A stretch of 64,000 nucleotides of DNA from Opitutaceae bacterium. Lineage in GTDB: Bacteria > Verrucomicrobiota > Verrucomicrobiia > Opitutales > Opitutaceae. Location: NCBI GenBank assembly GCA_016794625.1, contig JAEUGY010000037.1, forward strand, positions 229,071-293,070. The letters run 5' to 3'. Position 1 is the stretch's first letter, and the number at the start of each line of letters is the position of its first letter. This document shows positions 18,046 to 27,144 of the stretch, piece after piece. A program made the translations under genes and the position numbers. A model generated the notes under the pieces. That model was not told the origin of the DNA and searched no databases. It saw nothing but the letters and a program-made list of their open reading frames with translations.

Positions 18046-18606
18046 TCATCCGGCCAGGTCCGCGTCTATGACGTCGCAGATGTGGTGGAGGAGAAACAGG
18101 TGCGCCTCCTGGGCCGCGCGGCCGGAGTCGCCGGGGACGATCAGGTCGATGGTGGCGAGGCCTCGGGCCTTGCCGCCGCCGCGGCCGAGGAAGGCGATGC
18201 TGGGCAGCGCGAGGCGTCGCGCCTCGGCAAGGGCGGCGAGGATGTTGGCGGAGTTGCCGCTGGAGGTGAAGACCACCACGACATCGCCCGGGCGGGCGAG
18301 GCCTTCAATCTGCCGCGAAAAGACGGAGTCATATCCGTAGTCGTTGCCGATGCAGGTGAGCAGCGAACCGTCGGCCGAGAGCGCGACGGCGGGGAGGGAG
18401 CGGCGGTTCTTGAAATAGCGCCCGACGAGTTCGGTCGAGAAATGCTGGGCTTCCGCCGCGCTGCCTCCATTCCCGCAGATGAGGAGTTTGCCTCCTTGAC
18501 GCAGGGTGGAAACGACAAGTTCGGTGGCCTGGTCGATTTGCGGACGGATGTCGGTCAGGGCCTGGAACGTGCGGAGGGTCTGGGCGAGTGCGGCGTCGAA
18601 GGACAT
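18046..18606 (-). CDS. gmhA: phosphoheptose isomerase (sedoheptulose-7-phosphate isomerase)
   Basis: A 186-residue SIS-domain protein of the GmhA type. It converts sedoheptulose 7-phosphate to heptose 7-phosphate, the first step of ADP-heptose synthesis for lipopolysaccharide core. The SIS motif CGNGGSAAEAQHF and the second phosphate loop FTSSGNSANI are both present, with length as usual for the family. It is transcribed divergently from the cysteine desulfurase gene, with only 79 bases between starts. Other GmhA-like SIS proteins (for example DiaA) share the motifs, so the exact role is likely but not certain. Confidence 0.85.
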   Translation of the reverse strand: MSFDAALAQTLRTFQALTDIRPQIDQATELVVSTLRQGGKLLICGNGGSAAEAQHFSTELVGRYFKNRRSLPAVALSADGSLLTCIGNDYGYDSVFSRQIEGLARPGDVVVVFTSSGNSANILAALAEARRLALPSIAFLGRGGGKARGLATIDLIVPGDSGRAAQEAHLFLLHHICDVIDADLAG

Positions 18607-18685
18607 GGATTTCGCAGGTCGGGAGTCTGGCGTTGACCGGTGGCCGCTTGCAAGCCAGCTGAGGAGATGGCAGAGGTGGGGTTGC

Positions 18686-19837
18686 GTGATCTATTTCGAC
18701 CACAATGCCACCACGCCGCTGACTGCCACTGCCCGGGCCGCCTGGTTGCGGGCTCAGGACGAAGCGTGGGTGAATCCCTCCAGTCCCTACCGCGAGGCGG
18801 CGCGGGTGCGGATTCACCTGGAGGCGGCGCGCGAGGCCTTGGGTTCGCTGCTTGGCGCGGGAGCTGAGCGGGTGGTGTTCCTTTCCGGCGCGACCGAGGC
18901 GGCGGCCGCGGTCGCCCAGCATCTGGCCCGGACCTTGCCGGCCGGGGTGCGGGTGGCGATGAATCCCACGGAGCACCCGTGTGTTCTGGCCGCATTCGGG
19001 GCGGCGTTTCCCGGTCGTTGGATCGCGCTTCCGGTGACGCCCGAGGGGAGGGTGGAAACCGCGCGGGTGGCCGGGATGGTGGACGAAGCTGCGGCTTCGT
19101 CCGCGCCCATCGGGGCCGTCGTGGTGATGGCGGCCAATAACGAGACCGGGGTGCTTCAACCGTGGTCTGAATTGGCGCGGATGTGTCGGGCGCGGCAGGT
19201 GACGTATGTGTGCGACGCGTCCCAATGGGTCGGCAAGCTTCCGGCGGCGGGCCTCGGGGCCGCCGACTGGGTGTTCGCGTCGGCGCATAAGTGGGGTGGA
19301 CCCAAGGGCGTGGGTTTTCTGTTGCGAGCGAGCCCGGCCGACACGTTCCAGGGTCTGCTGGGCGGAGGCCAGCAGCGAGGCCATCGGGGCGGCACCGAAG
19401 ACTATCCGGGAGTCGCGGCCATGATGGCGGCCCTGGTGGAGGCGGAAAGCGGTCAGGTGCTCTGGGAGACGGAACGGGCGCTGTGGCGCGACGCATTCGT
19501 GCACGCCGCCGTGGCCGCGCTGCCGGGATCCCGGGTGGTGGCGGTGGGAGCGGAACGACTGTGGAACACGGTTTCGCTGACCTTGCCGCGGCATGAGCAT
19601 CTTCGCTGGGTGGCGCGGCTGGACAAACGGGGCTTCGTCGTTTCGACCGGCTCTGCCTGCGCGACGGGCCACGAGGGACCCTCGCACGTGCTCGCCGCGC
19701 TGGGGTTGGATCCTGAGGCCATGCGCCGGACGATTCGCATCAGCGCCGGCTGGTCCACGCTGGAGAAAGACTGGCTGGCGTTGCGACAGGCTCTGGTGAC
19801 GGTGTCGGCGGAGTTGGACGCGGCGCCAACGAAGTGA
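18686..19837 (+). CDS. cysteine desulfurase, NifS/IscS family
   Basis: A PLP-dependent cysteine desulfurase of 383 residues, starting at a GTG preceded by gaggtggg at good spacing; the protein opens with the family hallmark YFDHNATTPLT. PLP Lys202 is in SAHKWGGPKG. The catalytic Cys325 is in STGSACATG, on a short NifS-like loop. It would take sulfur from cysteine for Fe-S clusters or other sulfur carriers. No scaffold gene (iscU, nifU, suf) is adjacent, so it may be a stand-alone or accessory copy. Confidence 0.9.
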   Translation: MIYFDHNATTPLTATARAAWLRAQDEAWVNPSSPYREAARVRIHLEAAREALGSLLGAGAERVVFLSGATEAAAAVAQHLARTLPAGVRVAMNPTEHPCVLAAFGAAFPGRWIALPVTPEGRVETARVAGMVDEAAASSAPIGAVVVMAANNETGVLQPWSELARMCRARQVTYVCDASQWVGKLPAAGLGAADWVFASAHKWGGPKGVGFLLRASPADTFQGLLGGGQQRGHRGGTEDYPGVAAMMAALVEAESGQVLWETERALWRDAFVHAAVAALPGSRVVAVGAERLWNTVSLTLPRHEHLRWVARLDKRGFVVSTGSACATGHEGPSHVLAALGLDPEAMRRTIRISAGWSTLEKDWLALRQALVTVSAELDAAPTK

Positions 19838-19859
19838 AAAGGCGCCCCGACGGCGGTGT

Positions 19860-19880
19860 CGACGGAGCGACGCCCTCCAG
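19860..19880. repeat. dispersed intergenic repeat, copy 1
   Basis: Contains gacggagcgacgccctcca, one of three copies in the window (others at 22606-22627, inverted, and 22726-22747). It lies in the 179-base gap between the cysteine desulfurase and recF genes. Confidence 0.5.
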
Positions 19881-20016
19881 CGGAGGCAAGGCGGACCATC
19901 GTCGGTGCCATCGAAGGCTTGGCCTGCGTCTCACGCAACCCCGATGGGTCGCCGTCGCCGCGCGCAGATGGGGCTGGGTTTTGCGCGCGGAATGCGTGTA
20001 CTGATTGTTTTTGTCG

Positions 20017-21111
20017 ATGCGACTTCGCCGGATCATTCTTCAACACTTTCGCAACATCTCCTGGGCGGAGGTGGAGCTGACCGGGACGAGGCATTTTTTC
20101 CTTGGACCGAACGGCCAGGGGAAAACGAATTTGCTCGAGGCGGTGGGTCTGCTGACCGCGCTGCGTTCCTTTCGGACCAGTGACGCGCGGGTCTTGATTG
20201 CCCACGGTCAGCCGGAGGCGGCGCTCTCGTTCGAACTGGAGCAGGAGCGCATGGGCCCCACGCGGGTGACGATCCGGTTGCGCGCGGGCAGCAAGGAGGT
20301 CACGGTCGACCAGGAGCGCGTGACCCGTCTGGCGGACCTGCTTGGCCGGTTTCCCACCGTGGTGTTTTCGTCGCAGGACCAACAGCTCATCCGCGGCGCG
20401 CCGGGCGGACGGCGTCGCTGGCTCGATCTGACCCTGGCGGCAACGGACCCGGCCTACCTGCAAACCCTGCAAACCTACCACCGGGCGCTGGCCGGGCGGA
20501 ATGCGTTGTTGAAACGAGCGACCCCGACCGCGGAACTTGCCGCCTTTGAGCGTCCCCTCGCGCAATCGGGCAGCCGCCTGATGCGGGAACGTGCGGTGGG
20601 ACTCGAACGGCTGGGCCGCCACCTGACCCGTGCGTATGCGTGTATTGCGTCGCCCGGCAGCCCGGAGACCGTGGGGTTTGCCTACGCACCGGATCTGGCT
20701 TCGGCGGATGAGGCTGCCTGGTTGCACGCGCTGGCGGCCGGACGGGCGCGCGACCTGCAGTTTCGGTCGACCTTGACCGGTCCCCACCGCGATGACCTGG
20801 ACTTCACGCTCGATGGCCGCCCGGCGCGCGAGGTGGCTTCGGAGGGGCAGCAACGCAGCCTCGTGCTCGCTCTCAAAGTCGCCCAGGCGCATTGGTTCCA
20901 CGCTGGCAGTGGTGTGGCTCCGGTGTTGCTGGCGGACGATGTGCTCGGAGAACTGGATCCCGGGAGACGGGCGCGCTTCTGGCAGGCGGTGGAACCCGAC
21001 TGGCAGGTTCTGGCCACGGGAACGACCCGGCCGGAGTCGGATCCGATCGCGTGGAACATGATTACGGTTGCCAAGGGTGCGTTCGCCCGGGCGGAGTCAC
21101 CCCGATCATGA
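20017..21111 (+). CDS. recF: DNA replication and repair protein RecF
   Basis: A 364-residue SMC-like ATPase that loads RecA at single-strand gaps with RecO and RecR. The start is ATG 20017 (MRLRRIIL). Walker A is GPNGQGKTN near residue 30. The segment SSQDQQLIRGAPGGRRRWLD is the RecF signature, and LLADDVLGELDPGRR is the C-terminal Walker B/D-loop. In many genomes recF lies near dnaN and gyrB; here it does not. Its TGA overlaps the start of the next gene in an ATGA arrangement. Confidence 0.92.
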   Translation: MRLRRIILQHFRNISWAEVELTGTRHFFLGPNGQGKTNLLEAVGLLTALRSFRTSDARVLIAHGQPEAALSFELEQERMGPTRVTIRLRAGSKEVTVDQERVTRLADLLGRFPTVVFSSQDQQLIRGAPGGRRRWLDLTLAATDPAYLQTLQTYHRALAGRNALLKRATPTAELAAFERPLAQSGSRLMRERAVGLERLGRHLTRAYACIASPGSPETVGFAYAPDLASADEAAWLHALAAGRARDLQFRSTLTGPHRDDLDFTLDGRPAREVASEGQQRSLVLALKVAQAHWFHAGSGVAPVLLADDVLGELDPGRRARFWQAVEPDWQVLATGTTRPESDPIAWNMITVAKGAFARAESPRS

Positions 21112-21863
21112 TGCAACTTGAGCCCTGGCAATGGGCGCTACTGGTGGCGGGAGCCGTGCTCGTGGGCATGGCCAAGACAGGAGTGGCCGGCCTCGGGACC
21201 CTGTTCATTGCCATTTTCGCCAATGTGCTTCCGACGAAGCAGGGCACGGGCCTGGTCCTGCCGCTGCTGATTTTTGGCGATTTGGTGGCGGTGGCGGCCT
21301 ATCGGCGCCACACCCAGTGGCCGCAGCTGTTGCGCCTGTTTCCCTGGGCGGGCGTGGGCGTGTTGTTCGGCTACTTCGCGATGGATCGTATCGACAACCA
21401 GCAAGCACGCGTGCTGGTCGGGGGCATCATTGTCGTGCTGATGGCCCTGCACCTCTGGCGCCGCAGTCAGGGAGCGAAGGCGGAGGACAAGTGGAAGGAA
21501 CAGGGCCCTCCCGCGCCGATCGTGGCGGGAACGGGGATCTTGGCGGGGTTCACCACCCTTATCGCCAACGCGGCCGGCCCGCTCATGTCGATCTACCTGC
21601 TGGCCCTGCGGCTGCCGAAGCTCGAATTCCTCGGCACCGCCGCCATGTACTTTTTGCTGCTGAACCTGTTCAAGGTCCCGTTCATGATTCACCTCGGACT
21701 CGTCAATGGACCCAGCCTGCTGACCAACCTCGCGCTCGCCCCGGCGGTCGGAGCCGGCGCACTCGCGGGTCGCTGGCTGGTGCATCGCATCAATCAGCGT
21801 TGGTTCGAGATCATTACACTCTCGTTGACCGCACTCGCGGGCCTTAAGCTCCTGTTGTTTTGA
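21108..21863 (+). CDS. TSUP-family (TauE/SafE) membrane permease
   Basis: A 251-residue, strongly hydrophobic protein with about eight membrane segments in two repeats; both halves carry the family's glycine-rich loops (VGMAKTGVAGLGT and GFTTLIANAAGPLMSIYLL). TSUP proteins export sulfite, sulfonates or related organic anions across the inner membrane. It starts in the last bases of recF (ATGATG, four-base overlap), so translation is probably coupled. The substrate cannot be told from sequence. Confidence 0.85.
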   Translation: MMQLEPWQWALLVAGAVLVGMAKTGVAGLGTLFIAIFANVLPTKQGTGLVLPLLIFGDLVAVAAYRRHTQWPQLLRLFPWAGVGVLFGYFAMDRIDNQQARVLVGGIIVVLMALHLWRRSQGAKAEDKWKEQGPPAPIVAGTGILAGFTTLIANAAGPLMSIYLLALRLPKLEFLGTAAMYFLLLNLFKVPFMIHLGLVNGPSLLTNLALAPAVGAGALAGRWLVHRINQRWFEIITLSLTALAGLKLLLF

Positions 21864-21981
21864 GAACCTCGTCGCACTTCCCCATGTCCGGACCGGAAGG
21901 GACACGCCTGAAGCGTGGGTCGGGGTGTGAACCGGTCTCAAGGTTCGGCGGGTGCCCGGCGGGCGGGGAGAAAGGTGGACC

Positions 21982-22590
21982 ATGGCGCGCATGACCGTTC
22001 GGCAGATGTGGGCGGCCAAACTGGCGGGCCTGCCGATGGAAGCCGGGGTGCCGCGCGCAGGCGGGCGGCGGCCTGATCCGACGCCGGGTCTGTCGCTGCA
22101 GCGGACACCGTTCAGCGGACGGGTGCTGGGCGTCGACCCGTCCCTGCGCGGCACGGGACTGGCGATGATCGAATTCGTCTCCGGCCGCACCCCGGTGTTG
22201 CTCCGCTGCCAGACCGTAAAGGTCCCTCCCCGGGAGACGATGGCGTATGCGCTTGGTCAAATCCACCGGGCGGTGGCCGCGTTTCTGGGCGACTTCGACG
22301 TGCGGCATGTGGCGCTCGAGCAGACGATCTACGTGCAGAACTTCCAGACCGCACAGATCCTGGGAGCAGCCCGGGGAGCGGCCATTTCGGCGGTGGCGCT
22401 GCAGGACAAGCCCGTATTTGAATATCCCCCACTGCGCGTAAAGCAGGCGGTGGTCGGCGCGGGACGGGCAAGCAAGGAGCAAATGGCGCGCACGGTGATG
22501 GCCCTGCTCGGGCACGGCCGCACGCTGGCGGTGGACGAAGCGGACGCCGCGGGCGTCGCGTTGTGTCACGCCTTCACCTGGCGCGGGTAG
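21982..22590 (+). CDS. ruvC: Holliday junction resolvase RuvC
   Basis: A 202-residue RuvC endonuclease that cleaves four-way junctions with RuvAB. The catalytic acidic residues are visible: Asp52 (GVDPSLRGTG), Glu113 (ALEQTIY), Asp185 and Asp188 (VDEADAAGVALCHA). ATG 21982 is chosen for the preceding gggagaaagg. Compared with the usual family, about 45 extra residues precede the first catalytic strand. They are basic and Pro/Gly-rich (MTVRQMWAAKLAG), of unknown role, and may reflect a later true start, although no good alternative is apparent before residue 47. Confidence 0.92.
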   Translation: MARMTVRQMWAAKLAGLPMEAGVPRAGGRRPDPTPGLSLQRTPFSGRVLGVDPSLRGTGLAMIEFVSGRTPVLLRCQTVKVPPRETMAYALGQIHRAVAAFLGDFDVRHVALEQTIYVQNFQTAQILGAARGAAISAVALQDKPVFEYPPLRVKQAVVGAGRASKEQMARTVMALLGHGRTLAVDEADAAGVALCHAFTWRG

Positions 22591-22605
22591 GTGGGTCGGG
22601 GTCGA

Positions 22606-22747
22606 CTGGAGGGCGCCGCTTCGTCGGCACCGGTTGCGCGCGGCGATCCCTTCCCAATCCAAAGTGTTTTTGCGCATCGAGGACATACGAGCCGGCGCGG
22701 CCAGTCGGTGCGCGTCCCCGCGGCGCCGACGGAGCGGCGCCCTCCAG
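22606..22747. repeat. inverted pair of the dispersed repeat, copies 2 and 3
   Basis: Copies at 22606-22627 and 22726-22747 are inverted relative to each other and differ at one of 22 positions. They bracket about 100 bases between ruvC and the sensor kinase gene, so the transcript could fold into a long stem. Neither copy lies in a coding region. Confidence 0.6.
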
Positions 22748-22776
22748 GAGTGGGTCCCCTCTGGGTCTGCCGGTTG

Positions 22777-22816
22777 TCGCCGGCCTCGCTGAGGCCGCGA
22801 CGGGACCTTCGGTCCC
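22777..22816. terminator. two hairpins between converging genes
   Basis: Stem ggcctc/gaggcc with loop gct (22782-22796, extended outward past a bulge to 22777-22800) is followed by gggacc/ggtccc with loop ttc (22802-22816). They sit between the convergent ruvC and sensor kinase genes and probably act as a two-way terminator; no strong T-tract is present. Confidence 0.45.
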
Positions 22817-22831
22817 ACCCGGGTCGATGAC

Positions 22832-25564
22832 TCAGCTCGGTGGGGAAAAGGGCGGACGTCGGTCGCCCAGCACCGCCTGCAATGCGTGGTTCAGATCTCC
22901 CACGCGGTAGGGTTTGGCGAGGAAGCCGGCGAAACCCATGTCGACGAAGTGTCGCCGGCGTCCCGGGTCATCGTAACCCGTGGACACGATGGCGCGCACC
23001 TCCGGGTGCAGCTCGCGCAGCCGGCGCAAGCATTCCTCGCCTCCCATGCCGCCGATGACGGTCAGGTCCATGACAACGGCGTCGTAGGGACGGCCCACGT
23101 TGAGGTACCGACGATACAGGGCCAGCGCCTCCTCGCCGTCGCGGGCGAGGTCGAAGGTGTAATCGAGACTCTGCAGCATGCTCGCGGTGAGGGCGCTGAT
23201 GTGCGGGTCGTCGTCCATGAACAGGATCCGCCCCGTGCCAAACGGCAGACCGGGCCGGAGCGGGGCGGCGGGCTCGACCGCGGCGGCCGCGGCCGGCAGG
23301 TAGACCGTGAAGGTTGAACCGGCGCCAGGCAGCGAGGAAACCCACACCTGACCCTGATGCCGGCGCACGATCGACAGCGCGGTGGCGAGTCCGAGGCCCG
23401 TGCCCCGGGTCTTGGTGGTGTAGAAGGGCGTGAAGATCCGTTCGAGGTTCTCCGGGGCGATGCCGCTGCCGTTGTCCTGCACGTCGATCTGGACGTAGCG
23501 GCCGGCGTCGAGCGGAGGCACCTCGCCCGCCGCCAGCTCGAGCGCGCGCGCCTGGATCCGGATCCGGCCGGCGCCGACCTCGGCCGGCAGGGCCTGGATC
23601 GCGTTGACAATGAGGTTCTGGAAGACCTGCAGCATCTGGCCCCGGTCCGTTTCAATGGGCGGCAGATCCGGAGGGACCTCAAGCGTGATGGCGGCGAGGC
23701 AGCCGGTCGCCGCGATGCGCACCGCGTCGCGCAGGATATCCTCCACCGCATGATGGATACGCCGCGTCCCCGGGGAGTCGGTGGCAAAGGCGATGAGCTG
23801 GCGCGACAAGGTCGTGGCCTCGAGGCAGGCCTTCTCGGCGTTGGCGAGATGGGAAAAGTCGCGATGCTCCTTCGCCTGCGAGATGGCTCCGAGGATGGTC
23901 GTGAGCAGGTTGGTGTAGTCGGCCGCGATGCCGCCGGCGAGGGTGCCCAGCGACTCCAGCCGGTTCGCCCGCAGCAGTTCCTCGGGGGTGAGTGACATCT
24001 CCCGCGGGTCGCGGAAGACAACGATGGCTCCGGCGATCCGCCCCTGGGTGTCCCAGGTCTGGTGCGCGCTCCAGACCACCGGCAGCGGCTCGCTGCGATC
24101 GGGCAGGGGCGCCAGGGCATGATCGGTGCGCAGGGCGCCCGCGGACGGCGACGCCAGGTGGGCGCTGACGGCGTCGTAGTCGGCCTGGTAATCCTGACGA
24201 CGAACCAACGGAAACGCCTGGCTGATCGAAAGCACGCCATCGGCGCGGGGAGACCGGCCGGTCAGCCGTTCCGCCCGGGCATTCATGAAAACCACGGTGC
24301 CTTCCGCGTCCGCGACGATCACGGCCTCCTGCAGCGCGTCGAGCAGCGGCCCGACCAGGTGTGGTGGGGGCAGCGCGTTGGCCGCGGCGAGGCGTTCGAT
24401 GTCGCCGCACAGCGGGATGGCAAAGCCGACCGCACGGGTGAGGTCGCGCCGCCGGGTGAATTGACGCGAGACCCCGAAGAGCACCGGGATCACCTGGCCG
24501 TTGCGGTGCAGCAGGGTCGTGGCCTCGACCAGCGGTTCCTCGTCCGGCCGGTGTTCGGCGAGCCAGGTCGAGACTCCGGCCGGGGCGCGACCGGGCAGCA
24601 GGGCGTCGAGCAGCGGCGCGAGGGCATCCCCGTCCGGCTCCGTCCCGCCCGCCGGCACGCCCAGCAGACGGCGCCAGGTATCGGAAAACCAATACTGCTG
24701 GCCCCCGAAATCGAGATCGAAGAGCCCGAGCTGCCCGTGATCGGCGAGGCGGCGCAGCCGGTCGGACGCGGCGAAGGCCTCCTCCTCCAGCTCCTTGCGC
24801 TCGGTGATGTCGAAGACCGCGCCGAGGGCCTGTTCGAGGTCGCCGGCGGGACCAAATACCTGCAGGCCATGGCACTGGATCCAGAGGTAGCGTCCGTCCT
24901 GGTGCCGCATGCGGAATTCCAGCGCGAGCGGACGCGTACCCGGCGCGGGCGGGCGTTTCGACACCCGGTGCGGGGCCGCCGCGGAGTCCTCCGGATGGAG
25001 CAGCCCCTGCCACGCCTCGTAGGTGTCCGGGAGCGTGTCCGCCGTGTATCCGAGAAGCTGCTTCATCGAGGGCGAGAAGCGGGCCCGGCCGTGCTGGAAG
25101 TCGAGCGTGAAGAGCCCGATCGGCGCCTCGCGGTCGAGCCAGGCGTTCACCGCGTCGACGGCGGGGCTCGGGGCGGGGGCGGGCCCGGGACGCGACGCGG
25201 TGCGCGCGGGCACCGGAGCGAGCGTGGCAAAGTATCCGCCGGCGGGGCCGCTCGCCGGTTCGAGGCGGAGCAGGAGTTCGACTTCAGGCGCCAGGTGCGC
25301 CGCCACCCTCAACCCCTGGTCGGCCGCGGCGGCGAGCAGGACCTCCCACTGCGCCTGCTGCCAGTCCGGGTCCTGGGAGGTGATGTCCCAGGCCAGATGA
25401 CCGACCAGCGCCGTGCCGACCAGGGTGGCCGGATCTGCGACGCCCAGCATCCGGGCCGCCGGGGTGCAGGCGGCGATGATGCCCTCGCGCGAAAGCCACA
25501 GCCAGGCCGGCGGGGGCGTTTCCTCCGCATGGCCGGGGGCCGGGTTGGAACGGGCGTTCGTCAT
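22832..25564 (-). CDS. PAS-rich hybrid sensor kinase lacking the phospho-acceptor His
   Basis: A 910-residue cytoplasmic hybrid sensor without membrane segments. The order is: PAS-like domains (about 15-115, 145-260 with a PAC end VFDITERK, 275-390, 410-530), a HisKA-like dimer region (530-600), HATPase_c (about 645-755, with DNGSGIAPENLERIF and GTGLGLATALSIV) and a receiver (775-900, with MDDDP, Asp833 and Lys in KPY). The H-box reads GTLAGGIAADYTNLL where related kinases have GGIAHDFNNLL, so the phospho-acceptor is Ala548 (codon 23921-23923). ATP binding and the receiver look intact. ATG 25564 is chosen because longer frames overlap hemH. Its stimulus is unknown. Confidence 0.88.
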   Translation of the reverse strand: MTNARSNPAPGHAEETPPPAWLWLSREGIIAACTPAARMLGVADPATLVGTALVGHLAWDITSQDPDWQQAQWEVLLAAAADQGLRVAAHLAPEVELLLRLEPASGPAGGYFATLAPVPARTASRPGPAPAPSPAVDAVNAWLDREAPIGLFTLDFQHGRARFSPSMKQLLGYTADTLPDTYEAWQGLLHPEDSAAAPHRVSKRPPAPGTRPLALEFRMRHQDGRYLWIQCHGLQVFGPAGDLEQALGAVFDITERKELEEEAFAASDRLRRLADHGQLGLFDLDFGGQQYWFSDTWRRLLGVPAGGTEPDGDALAPLLDALLPGRAPAGVSTWLAEHRPDEEPLVEATTLLHRNGQVIPVLFGVSRQFTRRRDLTRAVGFAIPLCGDIERLAAANALPPPHLVGPLLDALQEAVIVADAEGTVVFMNARAERLTGRSPRADGVLSISQAFPLVRRQDYQADYDAVSAHLASPSAGALRTDHALAPLPDRSEPLPVVWSAHQTWDTQGRIAGAIVVFRDPREMSLTPEELLRANRLESLGTLAGGIAADYTNLLTTILGAISQAKEHRDFSHLANAEKACLEATTLSRQLIAFATDSPGTRRIHHAVEDILRDAVRIAATGCLAAITLEVPPDLPPIETDRGQMLQVFQNLIVNAIQALPAEVGAGRIRIQARALELAAGEVPPLDAGRYVQIDVQDNGSGIAPENLERIFTPFYTTKTRGTGLGLATALSIVRRHQGQVWVSSLPGAGSTFTVYLPAAAAAVEPAAPLRPGLPFGTGRILFMDDDPHISALTASMLQSLDYTFDLARDGEEALALYRRYLNVGRPYDAVVMDLTVIGGMGGEECLRRLRELHPEVRAIVSTGYDDPGRRRHFVDMGFAGFLAKPYRVGDLNHALQAVLGDRRPPFSPPS

Positions 25565-25634
25565 GGCAACGGACGCGGGCGAGGCGCAAGGGGGCGTTTC
25601 ATTGCGTTCGCCGGTGCAGGCAAGGTGCGCGGGC

Positions 25635-26708
25635 TCAGACCGCGATCGCGGCGGCCTGGCGGAGGTGGGTGCCGGTGAGGCTGTCACCGCCCAGCCAGGC
25701 GCGGACTCGACCGGCGAGAAAGTCGATGTAGGGCGGCTGGTCGTTCAGGCAGGGGACGTGCTGAAAATGGTCTCCGCCGGCGGCGAGGAAGTCCTCTTTG
25801 CCTTCCCCCGCGATTTCTTCGAGCGTTTCGAGGCAGTCCGCGACAAAGGCCGGGGTCATTACGATCAACCGCTTGCGTCCCTCTTGGGGCAGCCGCTTCA
25901 ACTCGAAATCCGTGTAGGGCGTCAACCAAGGCTCGCCCGCCAGCCGGGATTGGAACGAGACCGAATGCCGCTCCGCCGGGATGGAGGCCCGACGCACGAG
26001 GGCGCGAGTCGTGGCCAGACACTGGGCCTTGTAGCAGGTGCTGTGGACGGGAGAGCAGGTCGTGCAGCAGTCCGGCACGAGGGTGCAGTGACCTTTGGAG
26101 GAATCGGCCTTGCGCAGATGCCGGACCGGAATGCCGTGGTAGGAGAACAGGATGTAATCGTGCGGCTGGGCGAAATAGGGCGCCGATACCTGGTAGAGGG
26201 CTTCGATGTAGTCGGCGTCGGCGTAGAACGGGTGCACCGAATCGAACTTGATTTTGGGCGCGAGCCGCGCGGCTTCCTGAAAGACCTTCACCACCACGGT
26301 TTCCCAGGACGACATGGCGTAGTGCGGATACTGGGGAAACAGCAGCACCTCGGTGATGCCGTCGCGGGCCATCTGTGCGACCACACTGGCGATCGACGGC
26401 GATCCGTAGCGCATGGCCAGATAGACCGGGGCGGCTGATCCCAGCTGTTCTGCCAGTTTGGCGGCGACCCGTTTGGACGTCAGGACCAACGGCGACCCGT
26501 CCTTGGTCCAGATCTCTTCGTAGGCGTGGGCCGACTTCTTCGGCCTCGTGCGCAAAATGATGCCTTCCAGGAGCAGCCAGCGAAACGGAGCCGGGAGATC
26601 GAGTACGCGCTCATCACCCAAAAATTCGCGCAAGTAGCGCCGAACATCGGGCACGGACGTGGAATCAGGAGAACCAAGATTGACGAGCAGGACGGCGCGT
26701 TTGGACAT
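25635..26708 (-). CDS. hemH: ferrochelatase
   Basis: A 357-residue ferrochelatase that inserts Fe2+ into protoporphyrin IX, the last step of haem synthesis. It starts at ATG 26708 (MSKRAVLLVNLGSP, the family opening). The metal-binding His191 is in SYHGIP, and the C-terminal block PAFVADCLETLEEI holds the conserved Glu. Between residues 208 and 230 six cysteines cluster (208, 214, 215, 218, 225, 230), more than in the E. coli enzyme. The downstream sensor kinase starts 70 bases after its stop on the same strand. Confidence 0.93.
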   Translation of the reverse strand: MSKRAVLLVNLGSPDSTSVPDVRRYLREFLGDERVLDLPAPFRWLLLEGIILRTRPKKSAHAYEEIWTKDGSPLVLTSKRVAAKLAEQLGSAAPVYLAMRYGSPSIASVVAQMARDGITEVLLFPQYPHYAMSSWETVVVKVFQEAARLAPKIKFDSVHPFYADADYIEALYQVSAPYFAQPHDYILFSYHGIPVRHLRKADSSKGHCTLVPDCCTTCSPVHSTCYKAQCLATTRALVRRASIPAERHSVSFQSRLAGEPWLTPYTDFELKRLPQEGRKRLIVMTPAFVADCLETLEEIAGEGKEDFLAAGGDHFQHVPCLNDQPPYIDFLAGRVRAWLGGDSLTGTHLRQAAAIAV

Positions 26709-26826
26709 GCGAAGCCCAATGGGGGCCACGTTTTTGGCCGGAGTCAAACGAGCTCCTTGGGTCGAACGTCCTTCTGGTTTCCCGGCGAATCCCTCGTCCG
26801 CCCGTCCCACCGGTAGCCGGCGCGCG

Positions 26827-27144
26827 TCAGGCAGCGCCCCGGCAGCCCTGGATCATGGCGATCAACCGGTGGACATTTTCGGGAGCGATCCGGTCGGTGA
26901 CGAGGGAGCGGGGATAGTTATGTTCCACGTCGAGCCGCAGCCCATCTTCGGAGCCGGGGCGGACAAAATCCTCCACGAAATCCATGCCGCCCCGCGGCTT
27001 GATCCACCGATAGTAGATGTCCGGCTCATCGGACTCGATGACGATATCGGACTTCAGGAAGACGTGACAGTAGAGCGTGAGGTCCCGAAAAGAGAGGAAC
27101 CACGTGGGAGGGTTCACCAATAGATCTCGTATGATGAGGGTCAT
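26827..27144 (-). CDS. small protein of unknown function
   Basis: A 105-residue protein beginning MTLIIRDLLVNPP; an upstream in-frame start would add 20 residues. I recognise no family. It has no signal peptide or membrane segment. Aromatic-rich patches (WFLSFRDLTLYCHVFL, DIYYRWIKP) suggest a small folded beta protein. It lies upstream of hemH on the same strand, 118 bases away. The gap to gpmI is AT-rich and probably holds divergent promoters. Confidence 0.55.
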   Translation of the reverse strand: MTLIIRDLLVNPPTWFLSFRDLTLYCHVFLKSDIVIESDEPDIYYRWIKPRGGMDFVEDFVRPGSEDGLRLDVEHNYPRSLVTDRIAPENVHRLIAMIQGCRGAA

